DNA of 64,000 nt from Pseudomonadota bacterium (GTDB lineage: Bacteria; Pseudomonadota; Gammaproteobacteria; Steroidobacterales; Steroidobacteraceae). The stretch covers positions 310,001 through 374,000 of the forward strand of contig JAFEDT010000011.1 in the NCBI GenBank assembly GCA_018241445.1, given 5' to 3'. Position 1 is the stretch's first letter. Every line of letters starts with the position of its first letter. Position numbers and translations under genes: made by a program. The notes beneath the pieces were generated by a model that was not told the origin of the DNA, searched no databases, and saw only the letters and a list, made by a program, of their open reading frames with translations. Positions 1-8,335 of the stretch are shown here, one piece after another.

Positions 1-2745
1 CTCACGGCGCAACGGTTCATCCCAAACCCGTTCGTACCCGGCGAGCGCCTGTATCGCACGGGCGACCTCGCGTGTTACCGGGCCGATGGCGAACTCGAGT
101 ATCTGGGTCGCATCGACAGCCAGGTGAAGATTCGCGGCTTTCGGATCGAAACGGGCGAGATCGAGGCGCAGCTCAGGAAGCACGCCCGGGTTCGCGATGC
201 GCTGGTCACCGTATATCAGCGCGGTGAGCGCCGGCAGCTGCTGGGATACGTTGTGGCGAACGCCGAAGAGAATGCAGTGGCGGACTCGGGTCAGACGGGC
301 CACTGGCAGGAGCTCTATGACTCGGTCTACGGTGCCGGCGAGCGGCGGGCAGGAGACTTCGACATCGTTGGCTGGAACAGCAGCTACACCGGGCAGCCGC
401 TGCCTGCCGCTGAAATGCGGCAGTGGGTGGAGGAAACAGTCAGCAAGCTGCGCGATCTGGCGCCGCGGCGAGTGCTCGAGATCGGCTGCGGCACGGGCTT
501 GTTGCTGACGCGGCTCGCGCCCTCATGCGAGAGCTACATAGGGCTCGATTTCTCCGCGGCGGTGCTGGCGCAGTTGGGCCAGTATGTGGCAGGGCGCGCC
601 GACCTCTCCCAGGTCGTGCTGCGGCAGGGGCGGGCGGACGATCTGGCGTTTGCCGCGGACCAGAGCGTCGATCTGGTCATCATCAATTCAGTCGCCCAGT
701 ACTTTCCGGGCGTCAACTACCTGCTCGACGTCCTTGCCGGCGCAGTACGCGTGACACGTGACGGGGGCCACGTGTTCGTCGGTGACGTGCGTAACTTCCA
801 GCTCCTCGATGCCTACCACGCCTCAGTGCAGCTGCACCGCGCCCCGCAGGACCTCAGTGTCGAGGAGTTGCGTGGCCGCGTGGACGCGGCCAGGGCGCAG
901 GAAGAGGAGCTGTTGGTCGCTCCCGCCCTGTTTGCCGAGTTGGGGCACCGCTGGCCGCGGGTGGGCCGAATCGAGTTGTCACCGAAGCTCGCCGCGTACG
1001 ACAACGAGCTCAGCCGATTCCGTTACGACGTCGTCCTGGGAGTGGGCGCCAGGCAGGCGGTGGCGGCGCCGCATCGCTGGTTGTCCTGGGACCGCGAGGG
1101 CGGCTGGCGTGTCGCGCTGCGCGCTGAGCTCGCCGCCGGAGTCCGTGCGGGAATCGGGCTGCGGGGCATTGCCGACGCCCGCAATGTCGCCGCGCTGGCG
1201 GCCGCCCGGGTGTTGAACGACCGCACCGACCGGCTGCTGCACGCATCCGACGTCAGTTCATTTGCGCACACGTGTGCAGGCGAGGAACCGGGCGGGCTGG
1301 TTGCTTTCGCGCGCGAGCTCGGTGTGGAGATTCATTGGCAGGGGTTTGGTCCCGAGGGCTATGAGGCGATCTTCGGCGCCGAGTGGCAGCAGCCTGCCGA
1401 GCCGGCTGCCGACCTGCCACGCAGCGCTTACCAGCGATTTGCCAACGAGCCCGCTGTCCGTGGAGACGCAACCATCGAGCGCGAGCTCAAGGCGATGCTG
1501 CGTGAGTCGCTTCCGGAATACATGGTGCCGCACTGGATCTCGGTGCTGCGCGCCTGGCCGCTGACGGCGAACGGCAAGCTCGACAGGCGAGCGCTGCCGC
1601 TGCCGCATGGGCGCCGGGAGGATGCCGGAGAATATGTCGCTCCACGTACGACAATGGAACGATCCCTGGCGCAGATCTGGTCAGAGCTGCTGGAAATCGA
1701 CCGGGTCGGCGCGCACGATAATTTCTTCGACCTGGGTGGCGATTCCCTGCTGGCGGTGCGGGTGTTTGCCCGCATCCGCGACGCCTTTGGCAAGAATTTG
1801 CCGCTGGCGACGCTGTTTTCGGCGCCGACGATCGCGCAGCTGGCGCCTGCGCTCGAGCGCTACGCGGACGATCGCCCCTGGACATCCCTGCGCGCGATCA
1901 CGCCCGCGGGGTCGGGAACGCCCTTGTTCCTCGTGCCGGGTATCGGTGGCAACGCGGTGGGTTACTATGAGCTTGCCCGCCTGCTGGGACCCGGGCAGCC
2001 GGTCTACGGCCTCGAATCACGCGGTCTCGATGGGCTACAGAAGCCCCTGACGCGCATCCCGGACATCGCGGCGCGCTTCGTTGCCGATATGCGCAGCGTT
2101 CAGCCACGAGGGCCGTATCTGCTCGGTGGCGCCTGCGTCGGGGGCGTAGTCGCGTATGAGATAGCGCAACAGTTGATCGCCGCCGGTGAACAGGTCAGGT
2201 TGCTCGCGATGTTCGACTCGTGGCCACCTTCCGCGAATCGTGCGGCCATCATTCCAAAGTACGCGCCACCTTTTCTGGCGGTGCCGCTTGCCCTGGCGCA
2301 GGGGGTCCGCCGGCTGCCGGCAAAGCTGCTGCGGATGCCCGCGCGCAAGTGGCTCGGTCATTTGCGCGGCAGGCTGACGTCCGCGCGCGAGGTTGCCGCA
2401 CGCAGGGATATCTACCAGGCGGATACCGCCGGCTTTTACACGGATTTGATCAGTCGCTCCAACTACTGGGCCGTGCTCAAGTACTTTCCCAAGCCCTATC
2501 CCGGCGAGATCGCACTCTTCGTGGCGTCTGCGCGACCCACGTCTCTCGATGCGGCGGCGCTGTGGCGCAGATTTGCGCAGGGTGGTTGCCGCGTGCAGCG
2601 CAGTGGCGCCAGGGACTCTGGCGCCATGCTCGGCAGCCCTTACGTGGAGCCGCTGGCTGGCGCGCTGCAACGGGAGATCGCGCGCGCGGCCGGCGAACGC
2701 GCCGCTCAGGGTCCTGTCGCTGCGACTGGCGTGAGCCATGCCTGA
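1..2745 (+). CDS. Non-ribosomal peptide synthetase, C-terminal module (5' partial)
   Basis: This is the end of a modular peptide synthetase whose start lies before the window; frame 1 is open from base 1. Seen in order, counting residues from base 1: the end of an adenylation domain (YRTGDL at 18-23, [15 protein letters not shown] at 36-50); an inserted SAM methyltransferase (LEIGCGTG at 159-166) between adenylation motifs A8 and A10 (NGKLDRR at 524-530), the usual place for an N-methyltransferase; a carrier domain whose GGDS serine is residue 582; and an alpha/beta-hydrolase thioesterase from about 640 to the end. By family knowledge it would add and N-methylate one residue and release the chain. 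The thioesterase is odd: GACVGG puts Cys712 where Ser is usual, and the position expected for the catalytic His (before xxML near the end) is Ser873. The product is unknown. The next three genes follow closely on the same strand and probably belong to the pathway. Confidence 0.93.
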   Translation, partial: LTAQRFIPNPFVPGERLYRTGDLACYRADGELEYLGRIDSQVKIRGFRIETGEIEAQLRKHARVRDALVTVYQRGERRQLLGYVVANAEENAVADSGQTGHWQELYDSVYGAGERRAGDFDIVGWNSSYTGQPLPAAEMRQWVEETVSKLRDLAPRRVLEIGCGTGLLLTRLAPSCESYIGLDFSAAVLAQLGQYVAGRADLSQVVLRQGRADDLAFAADQSVDLVIINSVAQYFPGVNYLLDVLAGAVRVTRDGGHVFVGDVRNFQLLDAYHASVQLHRAPQDLSVEELRGRVDAARAQEEELLVAPALFAELGHRWPRVGRIELSPKLAAYDNELSRFRYDVVLGVGARQAVAAPHRWLSWDREGGWRVALRAELAAGVRAGIGLRGIADARNVAALAAARVLNDRTDRLLHASDVSSFAHTCAGEEPGGLVAFARELGVEIHWQGFGPEGYEAIFGAEWQQPAEPAADLPRSAYQRFANEPAVRGDATIERELKAMLRESLPEYMVPHWISVLRAWPLTANGKLDRRALPLPHGRREDAGEYVAPRTTMERSLAQIWSELLEIDRVGAHDNFFDLGGDSLLAVRVFARIRDAFGKNLPLATLFSAPTIAQLAPALERYADDRPWTSLRAITPAGSGTPLFLVPGIGGNAVGYYELARLLGPGQPVYGLESRGLDGLQKPLTRIPDIAARFVADMRSVQPRGPYLLGGACVGGVVAYEIAQQLIAAGEQVRLLAMFDSWPPSANRAAIIPKYAPPFLAVPLALAQGVRRLPAKLLRMPARKWLGHLRGRLTSAREVAARRDIYQADTAGFYTDLISRSNYWAVLKYFPKPYPGEIALFVASARPTSLDAAALWRRFAQGGCRVQRSGARDSGAMLGSPYVEPLAGALQREIARAAGERAAQGPVAATGVSHA

Positions 2746-2853
2746 GGACGCCGTGCGTATACTGATGGCACATGCGGGCTGGCTTCGTAACAATGGAACG
2801 AGGCCGGTGGCGCGCGCGCAGCGCGGCCACGACGGGATCGGGAAAGCGAAGGT

Positions 2854-3753
2854 ATGAGCAACGCGGAAAGTTTCCTCAATGCACTGGAGCGGCGGGCGAA
2901 GCTCCTGGCGCCGGGCGCGATCGCCACTTTCCAGGCGAACCGGGAGCTGTGCTCGTGGCTGCTCGACCCGCTCGCCCGCTGGACGGAGGCCGCCTATGGC
3001 GCGAAGGCTTTTGACGATGCCGCACTCGGCTACGCCAGGTACTGCCTGGCCGTCGCGCAGGCGCAGCGCATCTATGAACGGGCCGGGAAATATACCCCGG
3101 AGGCGATGGCGCAGATCACCGCCGATGTGTACGACGATGAGGGCTACATGGTGCCCTACATGTGGGCGGCCGTGCTGATCTATGCCTTCTGGCCGGCGAT
3201 GGTGCCGCACCTGGCGATGTTCCGGGATGAGTTCCTGAGACGCCTGCCGCGAGGGGCGACGGTGCTCGAACTGGCCTCCGGGCACGGGGTATTCAGCCTG
3301 CTGGTCGCGGAGGACCGGCCCGACATCCGCGTGACTGGCGTCGATATCAGCGCGCCCGCGGTGACAGTCGCGCAGCGGCTGCTCAGTGCCTCGGGGCACG
3401 ACTCACGGGTGAGTTTTTCCGTACGCGGCGCGATTTCCGCCGAAGAAACCGCGCCTGCGGCAAGGTACGATGGCATCATTTCCATGATGCTTGCAGAGCA
3501 TATGCCTGAACCCCGCCCCCTGTTCGGCGCGCTGGCGCGCCAGGTGTCGCGCGATGGCCTGGTGTTCTTCAGCACCGCGCTCGAGTCGGCACAGCGCGAC
3601 CACGTGTACGAGTTCCACTGCGAGAGCGAGCCGCTGCGCATGGCGGAGGAGAGCGGGCTGCGGGTCTGGCGGCTCGTGTCGGAGGCCAGCACCCTCACGG
3701 GGCCAGCGCGCTTTCTGCCGCGGGCCACCGCGATGCTGTTGTGTCCGCGATGA
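2854..3753 (+). CDS. SAM-dependent methyltransferase
   Basis: A 299-residue protein with a class I SAM-binding motif in its second half: LELASGHGVFSLL is motif I, and VTGVDIS supplies the acidic residue that binds the ribose. The first 120 residues or so form a separate helical N-terminal domain, as in O-methyltransferases acting on polyketide and peptide products. The start ATG at 2854 follows a purine-rich stretch (GCGAAGG) at a suitable distance. The gene begins about 110 bases after the synthetase, and its TGA overlaps the ATG of the next gene (ATGA), so the two are translationally coupled. I infer a tailoring methylation of the peptide product or of a lipid precursor. The substrate atom (O, C or N) cannot be told from the sequence. 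Confidence 0.8.
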   Translation: MSNAESFLNALERRAKLLAPGAIATFQANRELCSWLLDPLARWTEAAYGAKAFDDAALGYARYCLAVAQAQRIYERAGKYTPEAMAQITADVYDDEGYMVPYMWAAVLIYAFWPAMVPHLAMFRDEFLRRLPRGATVLELASGHGVFSLLVAEDRPDIRVTGVDISAPAVTVAQRLLSASGHDSRVSFSVRGAISAEETAPAARYDGIISMMLAEHMPEPRPLFGALARQVSRDGLVFFSTALESAQRDHVYEFHCESEPLRMAEESGLRVWRLVSEASTLTGPARFLPRATAMLLCPR

Positions 3754-4196
3754 CTGCCTTGATGAATTTCGAGCAGGTTCGCGCCCTGCTGAAGCAGCGC
3801 CTGCCGATGCTCATGGTGGACACCGTGCTCGAGCTGGTGCCGGGAGAGCGCATCCGCGCCGTCAAGAACGTGACCGGCAACGAGCTCCAGTTCCTTGGGC
3901 ACTTTCCCGAACATGCAATCATGCCTGGTGTGCTGATCACCGAGGCTTTCGGCCAGGCGGCATCGATCCTGTTTTCCAGTACGACCTCGCTCGGGCTTGC
4001 GCCAGGTGAGTTCCTGGTCCTGGGCGCCATCAACGATATGCGCTTCCTGGTGCCCGTGGTCCCGGGCGATCGCATGGAGATAGCGGTCAAGGTTCTCAAG
4101 CTGGTGGGCGACCTGGCGCTGGTGGAAGGTGAGATGTCCGTGGACGGAACGTGCGTCGCGCGCGGCAAACTCAGCTTTGCACGACGCAGGCTTTAG
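3750..4196 (+). CDS. FabZ-like 3-hydroxyacyl-thioester dehydratase (hotdog fold)
   Basis: A 148-residue hotdog-fold protein of FabZ/FabA size. The motif FLGHFPEHAIMPGVLITEAF carries the FabZ active-site His (GHFP) and, one turn later, the acidic residue (TEA) that completes the dyad. FabZ enzymes dehydrate 3-hydroxyacyl-ACP in fatty acid synthesis. A copy outside a fatty acid operon, placed between a methyltransferase and an acyltransferase behind a peptide synthetase, suggests it works on an acyl chain built for the secondary product or for a cell-surface lipid. The ATG at 3750 overlaps the preceding TGA by four bases; a GTG at 3741 in the same frame is less likely. The stop at 4196 is eight bases before the next start. 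Confidence 0.82.
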   Translation: MTALMNFEQVRALLKQRLPMLMVDTVLELVPGERIRAVKNVTGNELQFLGHFPEHAIMPGVLITEAFGQAASILFSSTTSLGLAPGEFLVLGAINDMRFLVPVVPGDRMEIAVKVLKLVGDLALVEGEMSVDGTCVARGKLSFARRRL

Positions 4197-4204
4197 GTCG
4201 GCCG

Positions 4205-5275
4205 ATGGCTCTGCAGATCAGGCGCATCGACCCGCGCGAGATGCGCGAGCCCATCGTGGATTTCTTCTGGCGGATCCGCATGTGGCCGTACCCGACGAGG
4301 GAGCAGTACTTCCGGCTCTGGGACTGGCGTCAGCAGTCTCTCTCTGACCAGGATCCGGTTGCCTGGGTGGCGCTCGACGGCACGACCGTCGTCGGGAACA
4401 TCACGGTACTGTTCCGGGCACTCAGGATCGCCGGGCGGCCGGTGCGCGCCGGCATCTCTGCCAACTACCGCGTGGAGGAGGCGCACCGCAGCGGGCCGGT
4501 GAGCGGTGCGCTGGCGAGTGCGCCGCGCATGCTGGTGCGATCGGGTGAAGTCGACCTGATGCTCGGATTCGGCAACGCGGCGGGGCATCGGCTCGCCGTC
4601 GCGACCGGGCAGCGTGAACTGGGGCGGATGCGAATTTTTGCGCAGGTTTTGCGGTGGGCGCCGATGTTGCGACAGCGATCCGCGATCCTCGTGGCGCTCG
4701 CGCCGCTGTTGAGCGCCACGGCGCGGGCGCGCAGCGCGGTGCGGCGCGCGCGAGCCGGGCTTCCCGACGGGCTCACCGGCCGCGTCCTGGCGGCGGACGA
4801 AATTGTGGCGCTCGACCGAAGTCATTGGCACCGTGGTGCCGGGCTCACCTGGGATGGGAGCCTCACATCATTCGCAAACCACTTTTGCCCCTCGGAATTC
4901 CGTAGCAGCAGGGTCATCGGCGTGCTCGATCAGCGCAGCGGGCGCCTCGAGGGACTGGTTGCGCTGGACGGAACCAACCATCTGCAGATCCTGCAATGCG
5001 AGGTCAACGAGGCGGCCCTGTCTGCGGTTCAGGCCGTAGGGATCGCGGCGAGGGCTCAGCCCGGGGCCGAGAGCGTGCGTGTCCCCCTGTTGCCGCATAC
5101 AGCCATGGCCGGGCAATTCCGCGATGCAGGGTACTTTCAGTTGCCCGATGGATTTTCGCCCGCGGTGTTCCGCGACACGTGCTGGTCGGCCTACTGGCTC
5201 GGCGAGCACGCACTGGCCGCCGGCTTCGCGGATACGCGGGCCTGGCAGCTGTGGTACGGATGGAGCCACCACTAA
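4205..5275 (+). CDS. GNAT-fold N-acyltransferase
   Basis: A 356-residue protein with the look of a double GNAT or FemAB-type acyltransferase: a hydrophobic strand VAWVALDGTTVVGNITVLF early on, then a long helical middle and a second alpha/beta half ending in WSHH. The ATG at 4205 is chosen because it lies just after the FabZ-like stop; an in-frame start at 4151 would overlap that gene by 46 bases. Such enzymes move an acyl group from a CoA or carrier thioester to an amine. In this setting it might load the acyl chain made by the preceding hotdog enzyme onto an amino group of the peptide or a sugar. That is inference from position. It is the last gene before a non-coding gap of 145 bases. Confidence 0.66.
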   Translation: MALQIRRIDPREMREPIVDFFWRIRMWPYPTREQYFRLWDWRQQSLSDQDPVAWVALDGTTVVGNITVLFRALRIAGRPVRAGISANYRVEEAHRSGPVSGALASAPRMLVRSGEVDLMLGFGNAAGHRLAVATGQRELGRMRIFAQVLRWAPMLRQRSAILVALAPLLSATARARSAVRRARAGLPDGLTGRVLAADEIVALDRSHWHRGAGLTWDGSLTSFANHFCPSEFRSSRVIGVLDQRSGRLEGLVALDGTNHLQILQCEVNEAALSAVQAVGIAARAQPGAESVRVPLLPHTAMAGQFRDAGYFQLPDGFSPAVFRDTCWSAYWLGEHALAAGFADTRAWQLWYGWSHH

Positions 5276-5304
5276 AGGCCCGTGTGAGGCCCGCCTCGGG
5301 CTTT
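5274..5304 (+). terminator. Weak terminator-like inverted repeat
   Basis: AAAGGCCCG and CGGGCTTT can pair across a short loop, with one bulged G, directly at the stop codon of the acyltransferase gene. There is no T-run after the stem, so Rho-independent termination here is uncertain. Confidence 0.35.
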
Positions 5305-5347
5305 AGCGGTAGCTGTGGACGGCTTCACGGCAGTGTAGCGGTGCTCA

Positions 5348-5365
5348 TTTACACTTCCCTGTAAA
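5348..5365. promoter_or_regulatory. Inverted repeat TTTACA-N6-TGTAAA upstream of the sugar transferase
   Basis: Perfect six-base arms separated by six bases, 56 bases before the sugar transferase start. The AT-rich arms stand out in a GC-rich region. A second inverted repeat, TGCCGG-N8-CCGGCA, follows at 5380-5399. Either could be a regulator site or part of a leader hairpin. No sigma-54 motif (TGGC...TTGC) was seen in this gap. Confidence 0.4.
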
Positions 5366-5420
5366 CTGAGCTTTACGCCTGCCGGTACTTCGGCCGGCAA
5401 CGGGTCTCTTTACATAACGC

Positions 5421-6818
5421 ATGCGTATCCGCATTCTGGGTAGATATGTCCACGCGCCGCTGGCGGCTCTTGCCGCCGTAGAGGCGGTGGGCTTTGGCTT
5501 GGCCTTCCTGGCTGCCGTGGCGCTGCGCTTCGAAGAGCCGCTCAGCGCGGTGCGGCGGCAACTAGGCCCTCCCTGGCCCCGCGCGGTGCTCTACAGCGCA
5601 GTCATGCTGGTAGCACTGTTCGCCTTCGGCCTGTACAGCTCGCGTCAGCGGGCTCCGTTGTTCGGCCTGGCCGTACGCGGGGCAGCGGGGGTCCTGACCG
5701 CCAGTGCGCTCATCACCATCGCCTTCTACGTACTGCCGGACCTGTGGGTCGGCCGTGGTGTGCTGGGTTATGCGGCAATCCTGTCACTGCTGATGCTGCT
5801 GGTGACTCGCTTCATCTTCACACGGGTGATCCGCGACAACATCAAGCGCACCGTACTGGTCTATGGCGCCGGCGAGCGAGCCGCGTCTTCCATTTCCTCT
5901 CTGCGGCGCCGTTCGGACCGCAGCGGCTTCACGATCGCGGGATACGTACAGCCCCACGGCGAGCCTGCCATCGTGCCGCAGGATCAGGTACTGCCCCCGG
6001 ACAGGTTGCGGGAGCAGTGCGAGCGGCTCGCGATCGACGAGGTGGTCGTCGCCATGGACGATCGTCGCCGCGCTTTCCCGGTCCGTGAACTGCTGGAATG
6101 CCGCCTGAGCGGCATCGATGTCACCGAGCTGCCGACGTTTCTGGAGCGCGAGACCGGGCGGGTGCGCATCGACGTCCTCAATCCCAGCTGGATGATCTTC
6201 GGTGACGGGTTCAGGCGCGACCCGGTTCGCCTGTTCTCGGCCCGGGCCCTGGATCTGGTGAGCAGCCTGCTCATCGCGACGGTGTCGCTGCCGTTCATCG
6301 CGCTGACGGCGCTCGCCATCAAACTGGAGGACGGCTGGAGTGCGCCGCTGTTGTACCGGCAGGAGCGGGTCGGATTTGGCGGCCGGGTGTTTCACGTCCT
6401 GAAATTCCGCAGCATGTGCACGGACGCCGAGCCCGACGGACAGGCGCAGTGGGCGCAGGAGGGCGATCCGCGCGTGACCCGCGTCGGGGCGGTGATCCGC
6501 AAATTGCGTATCGACGAGCTGCCCCAGGTGTTCAACGTGCTGCGCGGGGACATGGGCCTGGTCGGCCCGCGCCCCGAGCGGCCGCAGTTCGTGGCGGAAC
6601 TGTCGGAGCGCATCCCCTACTACGTGCAGCGCCACTACGTGAAGCCGGGGATCACCGGCTGGGCGCAGTTGTGCTACCCCTACGGGTCCTCGGAACAGGA
6701 CGCGCTGGAGAAGTTGCAGTACGACCTGTATTACATCAAGAACCACACGCTGATGTTCGACCTGTCCATCCTGGTACAGACCGTTGAGGTCGTGTTGATG
6801 GGCAAGGGGGCACGCTGA
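5421..6818 (+). CDS. Polyprenyl-phosphate sugar phosphotransferase, PEP-CTERM/exosortase-associated type
   Basis: A 465-residue initiating sugar transferase. The first 130 residues or so hold four or five hydrophobic membrane segments. A nucleotide-binding-like middle (VLVYGAGERA) follows. The C-terminal third is the bacterial sugar transferase domain with KFRSMCTDAE, then RIDELPQVFNVLRGDMGLVG and the PRPERP motif. Such enzymes move a sugar-1-phosphate from UDP-sugar to undecaprenyl phosphate at the inner membrane, the first step of exopolysaccharide assembly. The three-part layout and the C-terminal sequence fit the family linked to PEP-CTERM/exosortase loci. The next gene, a PrsR-like regulator, supports that and overlaps it by one base (TGATG). 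No exosortase or PEP-CTERM protein is in this window. Confidence 0.9.
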   Translation: MRIRILGRYVHAPLAALAAVEAVGFGLAFLAAVALRFEEPLSAVRRQLGPPWPRAVLYSAVMLVALFAFGLYSSRQRAPLFGLAVRGAAGVLTASALITIAFYVLPDLWVGRGVLGYAAILSLLMLLVTRFIFTRVIRDNIKRTVLVYGAGERAASSISSLRRRSDRSGFTIAGYVQPHGEPAIVPQDQVLPPDRLREQCERLAIDEVVVAMDDRRRAFPVRELLECRLSGIDVTELPTFLERETGRVRIDVLNPSWMIFGDGFRRDPVRLFSARALDLVSSLLIATVSLPFIALTALAIKLEDGWSAPLLYRQERVGFGGRVFHVLKFRSMCTDAEPDGQAQWAQEGDPRVTRVGAVIRKLRIDELPQVFNVLRGDMGLVGPRPERPQFVAELSERIPYYVQRHYVKPGITGWAQLCYPYGSSEQDALEKLQYDLYYIKNHTLMFDLSILVQTVEVVLMGKGAR

Positions 6819-8263
6819 TGGCCGGCCAGCGCCGCAAATTGCTGATCCTCGAGGACGACCGCGCACTGCGCCGCGAACTGGAGGCGATGTTCTCCGATCT
6901 GGACGTCACGGTGAGCGAGACCGCGGCGCAGATTCCGGCGCTGATCAGGCGCATCGAGCCGGACGTGGTGCTGTTCGACCTGGGCGACGCGCGTGAGCCC
7001 TCGGCCGCGGCGCCGCAACTGGACATCCTGCGCGAGATCGTCAAGCTGTCTCCCGATACGCGTATCGTCACCATGACGGCACACGATGCGCGCGACCTGG
7101 CCGTGGCCGCGGTGGGCCTGGGCGCGGCGGATTTCTACCACAAGCCGCTCGATGGCAGCGTGCTGTCGCTGGTGGTGCGCCGCGCGCTGCGCATCCGGGA
7201 ACTGGAAGAAGAGAACTGGCGGCTGCGCGAGCAGACCGGCTCCATGGCGCTCGAGGGCATCATCGGCGTCAGCGACGCGATGCGCAACCTGTGCCGCGCG
7301 ATCGAGAAGGTCGCGCCCACCAGCGCCACCGTGCTGCTGCTGGGTGACAGCGGTACCGGCAAGGAACTGCTGGCGCGGGCATTGCACCGGCTGTCCGGCC
7401 GCTCGCATCGCCCCTTCGTAGCCATCAACTGCGCGGCCATTCCCGATACGCTGCTGGAGAGCGAGCTGTTCGGCTACGAGAAGGGGGCCTTCACCGGGGC
7501 GACCCGCCGCACGCTCGGCCGGCTGGAGTCGGCCGACGGCGGTACCGTGTTCCTGGACGAGATCGGCGAGATGCCCGCATCGCTGCAGGCGAAACTGCTG
7601 CGCGTGCTGCAGGAGCGCAGTATCGAGCGCCTCGGCGGACGCACGCCGATCGCGCTGGACCTGCGCGTCGTGTGCGCCACCAACCGCAACCTGGAGGCGC
7701 TGATCGGCGGCGGCGGGTTCCGCGAGGACCTGTTCTACCGTATCAGCGAGGTCACGGTCCGTGTGCCGCCGCTGCGCGACCGGCAAGGCGACAGCCTGGT
7801 GCTGGCACAGTTCCTGCTGCAGCAGATGGCCGAGCGCTTCGGTAAGCCGACCCGCGGGCTGACGCCTGATGCGATCCGTGCCATCCAGGCGCACCGCTGG
7901 CCCGGCAACGTGCGTGAGCTGGAGAACCGCATCAAGGGTGCGGTGATCATGTCGGACGGGGCTATCGTGACAGCGGCCGACCTGGGTCTGGACGATCCGA
8001 CCCAGGATCTGGAATACCTGAACCTGCGCGTGGCGCGCCAGCGCAGCGAGGTGCAGGCGGTGCGCCAGGCGCTGGCGATTGCGCACGGCAACCTGTCGCG
8101 CGCCGCCGAGCTGCTCGGCGTCACCCGCCCGACTGTGTACGATCTGCTGGAGCGCCACCACATTGACGTCGCGCAGTTCGCGCGCGGCGCGGGCGAATCG
8201 TCCGTTGGCGAGGCGGCCACGAGCGCCCCGGTGGATGTACCCGGCGCACCCCCGGAATCTTGA
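6818..8263 (+). CDS. prsR: Sigma-54-dependent response regulator, PrsR type
   Basis: A 481-residue NtrC-class activator. The receiver domain (about 8-130) has LEDDRAL and phosphoacceptor Asp54 in LFDLGD. The AAA+ domain (about 145-385) has Walker A GDSGTGKE, the sigma-54 contact loop GAFTGA, Walker B GTVFLDEIGEMP and an arginine-rich sensor region. A Fis-type helix-turn-helix is at the end (LSRAAELLGVTRPTVYDLL). It would switch on sigma-54 promoters when its receiver is phosphorylated. The layout matches the PEP-CTERM-box response regulator family, which normally pairs with the membrane kinase PrsK; no such kinase is in this window. It is translationally coupled to the sugar transferase, so it probably controls extracellular polysaccharide or exosortase-target genes. 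Confidence 0.9.
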   Translation: MAGQRRKLLILEDDRALRRELEAMFSDLDVTVSETAAQIPALIRRIEPDVVLFDLGDAREPSAAAPQLDILREIVKLSPDTRIVTMTAHDARDLAVAAVGLGAADFYHKPLDGSVLSLVVRRALRIRELEEENWRLREQTGSMALEGIIGVSDAMRNLCRAIEKVAPTSATVLLLGDSGTGKELLARALHRLSGRSHRPFVAINCAAIPDTLLESELFGYEKGAFTGATRRTLGRLESADGGTVFLDEIGEMPASLQAKLLRVLQERSIERLGGRTPIALDLRVVCATNRNLEALIGGGGFREDLFYRISEVTVRVPPLRDRQGDSLVLAQFLLQQMAERFGKPTRGLTPDAIRAIQAHRWPGNVRELENRIKGAVIMSDGAIVTAADLGLDDPTQDLEYLNLRVARQRSEVQAVRQALAIAHGNLSRAAELLGVTRPTVYDLLERHHIDVAQFARGAGESSVGEAATSAPVDVPGAPPES

Positions 8264-8265
8264 GT

Positions 8266-8313
8266 CACCGCACTGTCGCGGTGCATCAACCCCTTCGGCC
8301 GCGGGAGCGGCCG
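8266..8313 (+). promoter_or_regulatory. Two tandem perfect hairpins in the leader of the UDP-sugar dehydrogenase gene
   Basis: CACCGC-N6-GCGGTG (8266-8283) and CGGCCGC-GGGA-GCGGCCG (8296-8313) fill almost all of the 72-base gap. The second stem ends 22 bases before the ATG and 9 bases before the ribosome site AGGAAGG. It may attenuate or punctuate transcription between the regulator and the dehydrogenase, or control translation. No T-run follows either stem. Confidence 0.5.
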
Positions 8314-8335
8314 CATGAAAGCAGGAAGGCTTCAA

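Noticed and set aside
2035..3399. A long minus-strand frame across the NRPS end and the methyltransferase
   Set aside because: It is antisense to two genes with clear motifs and has no recognisable fold.
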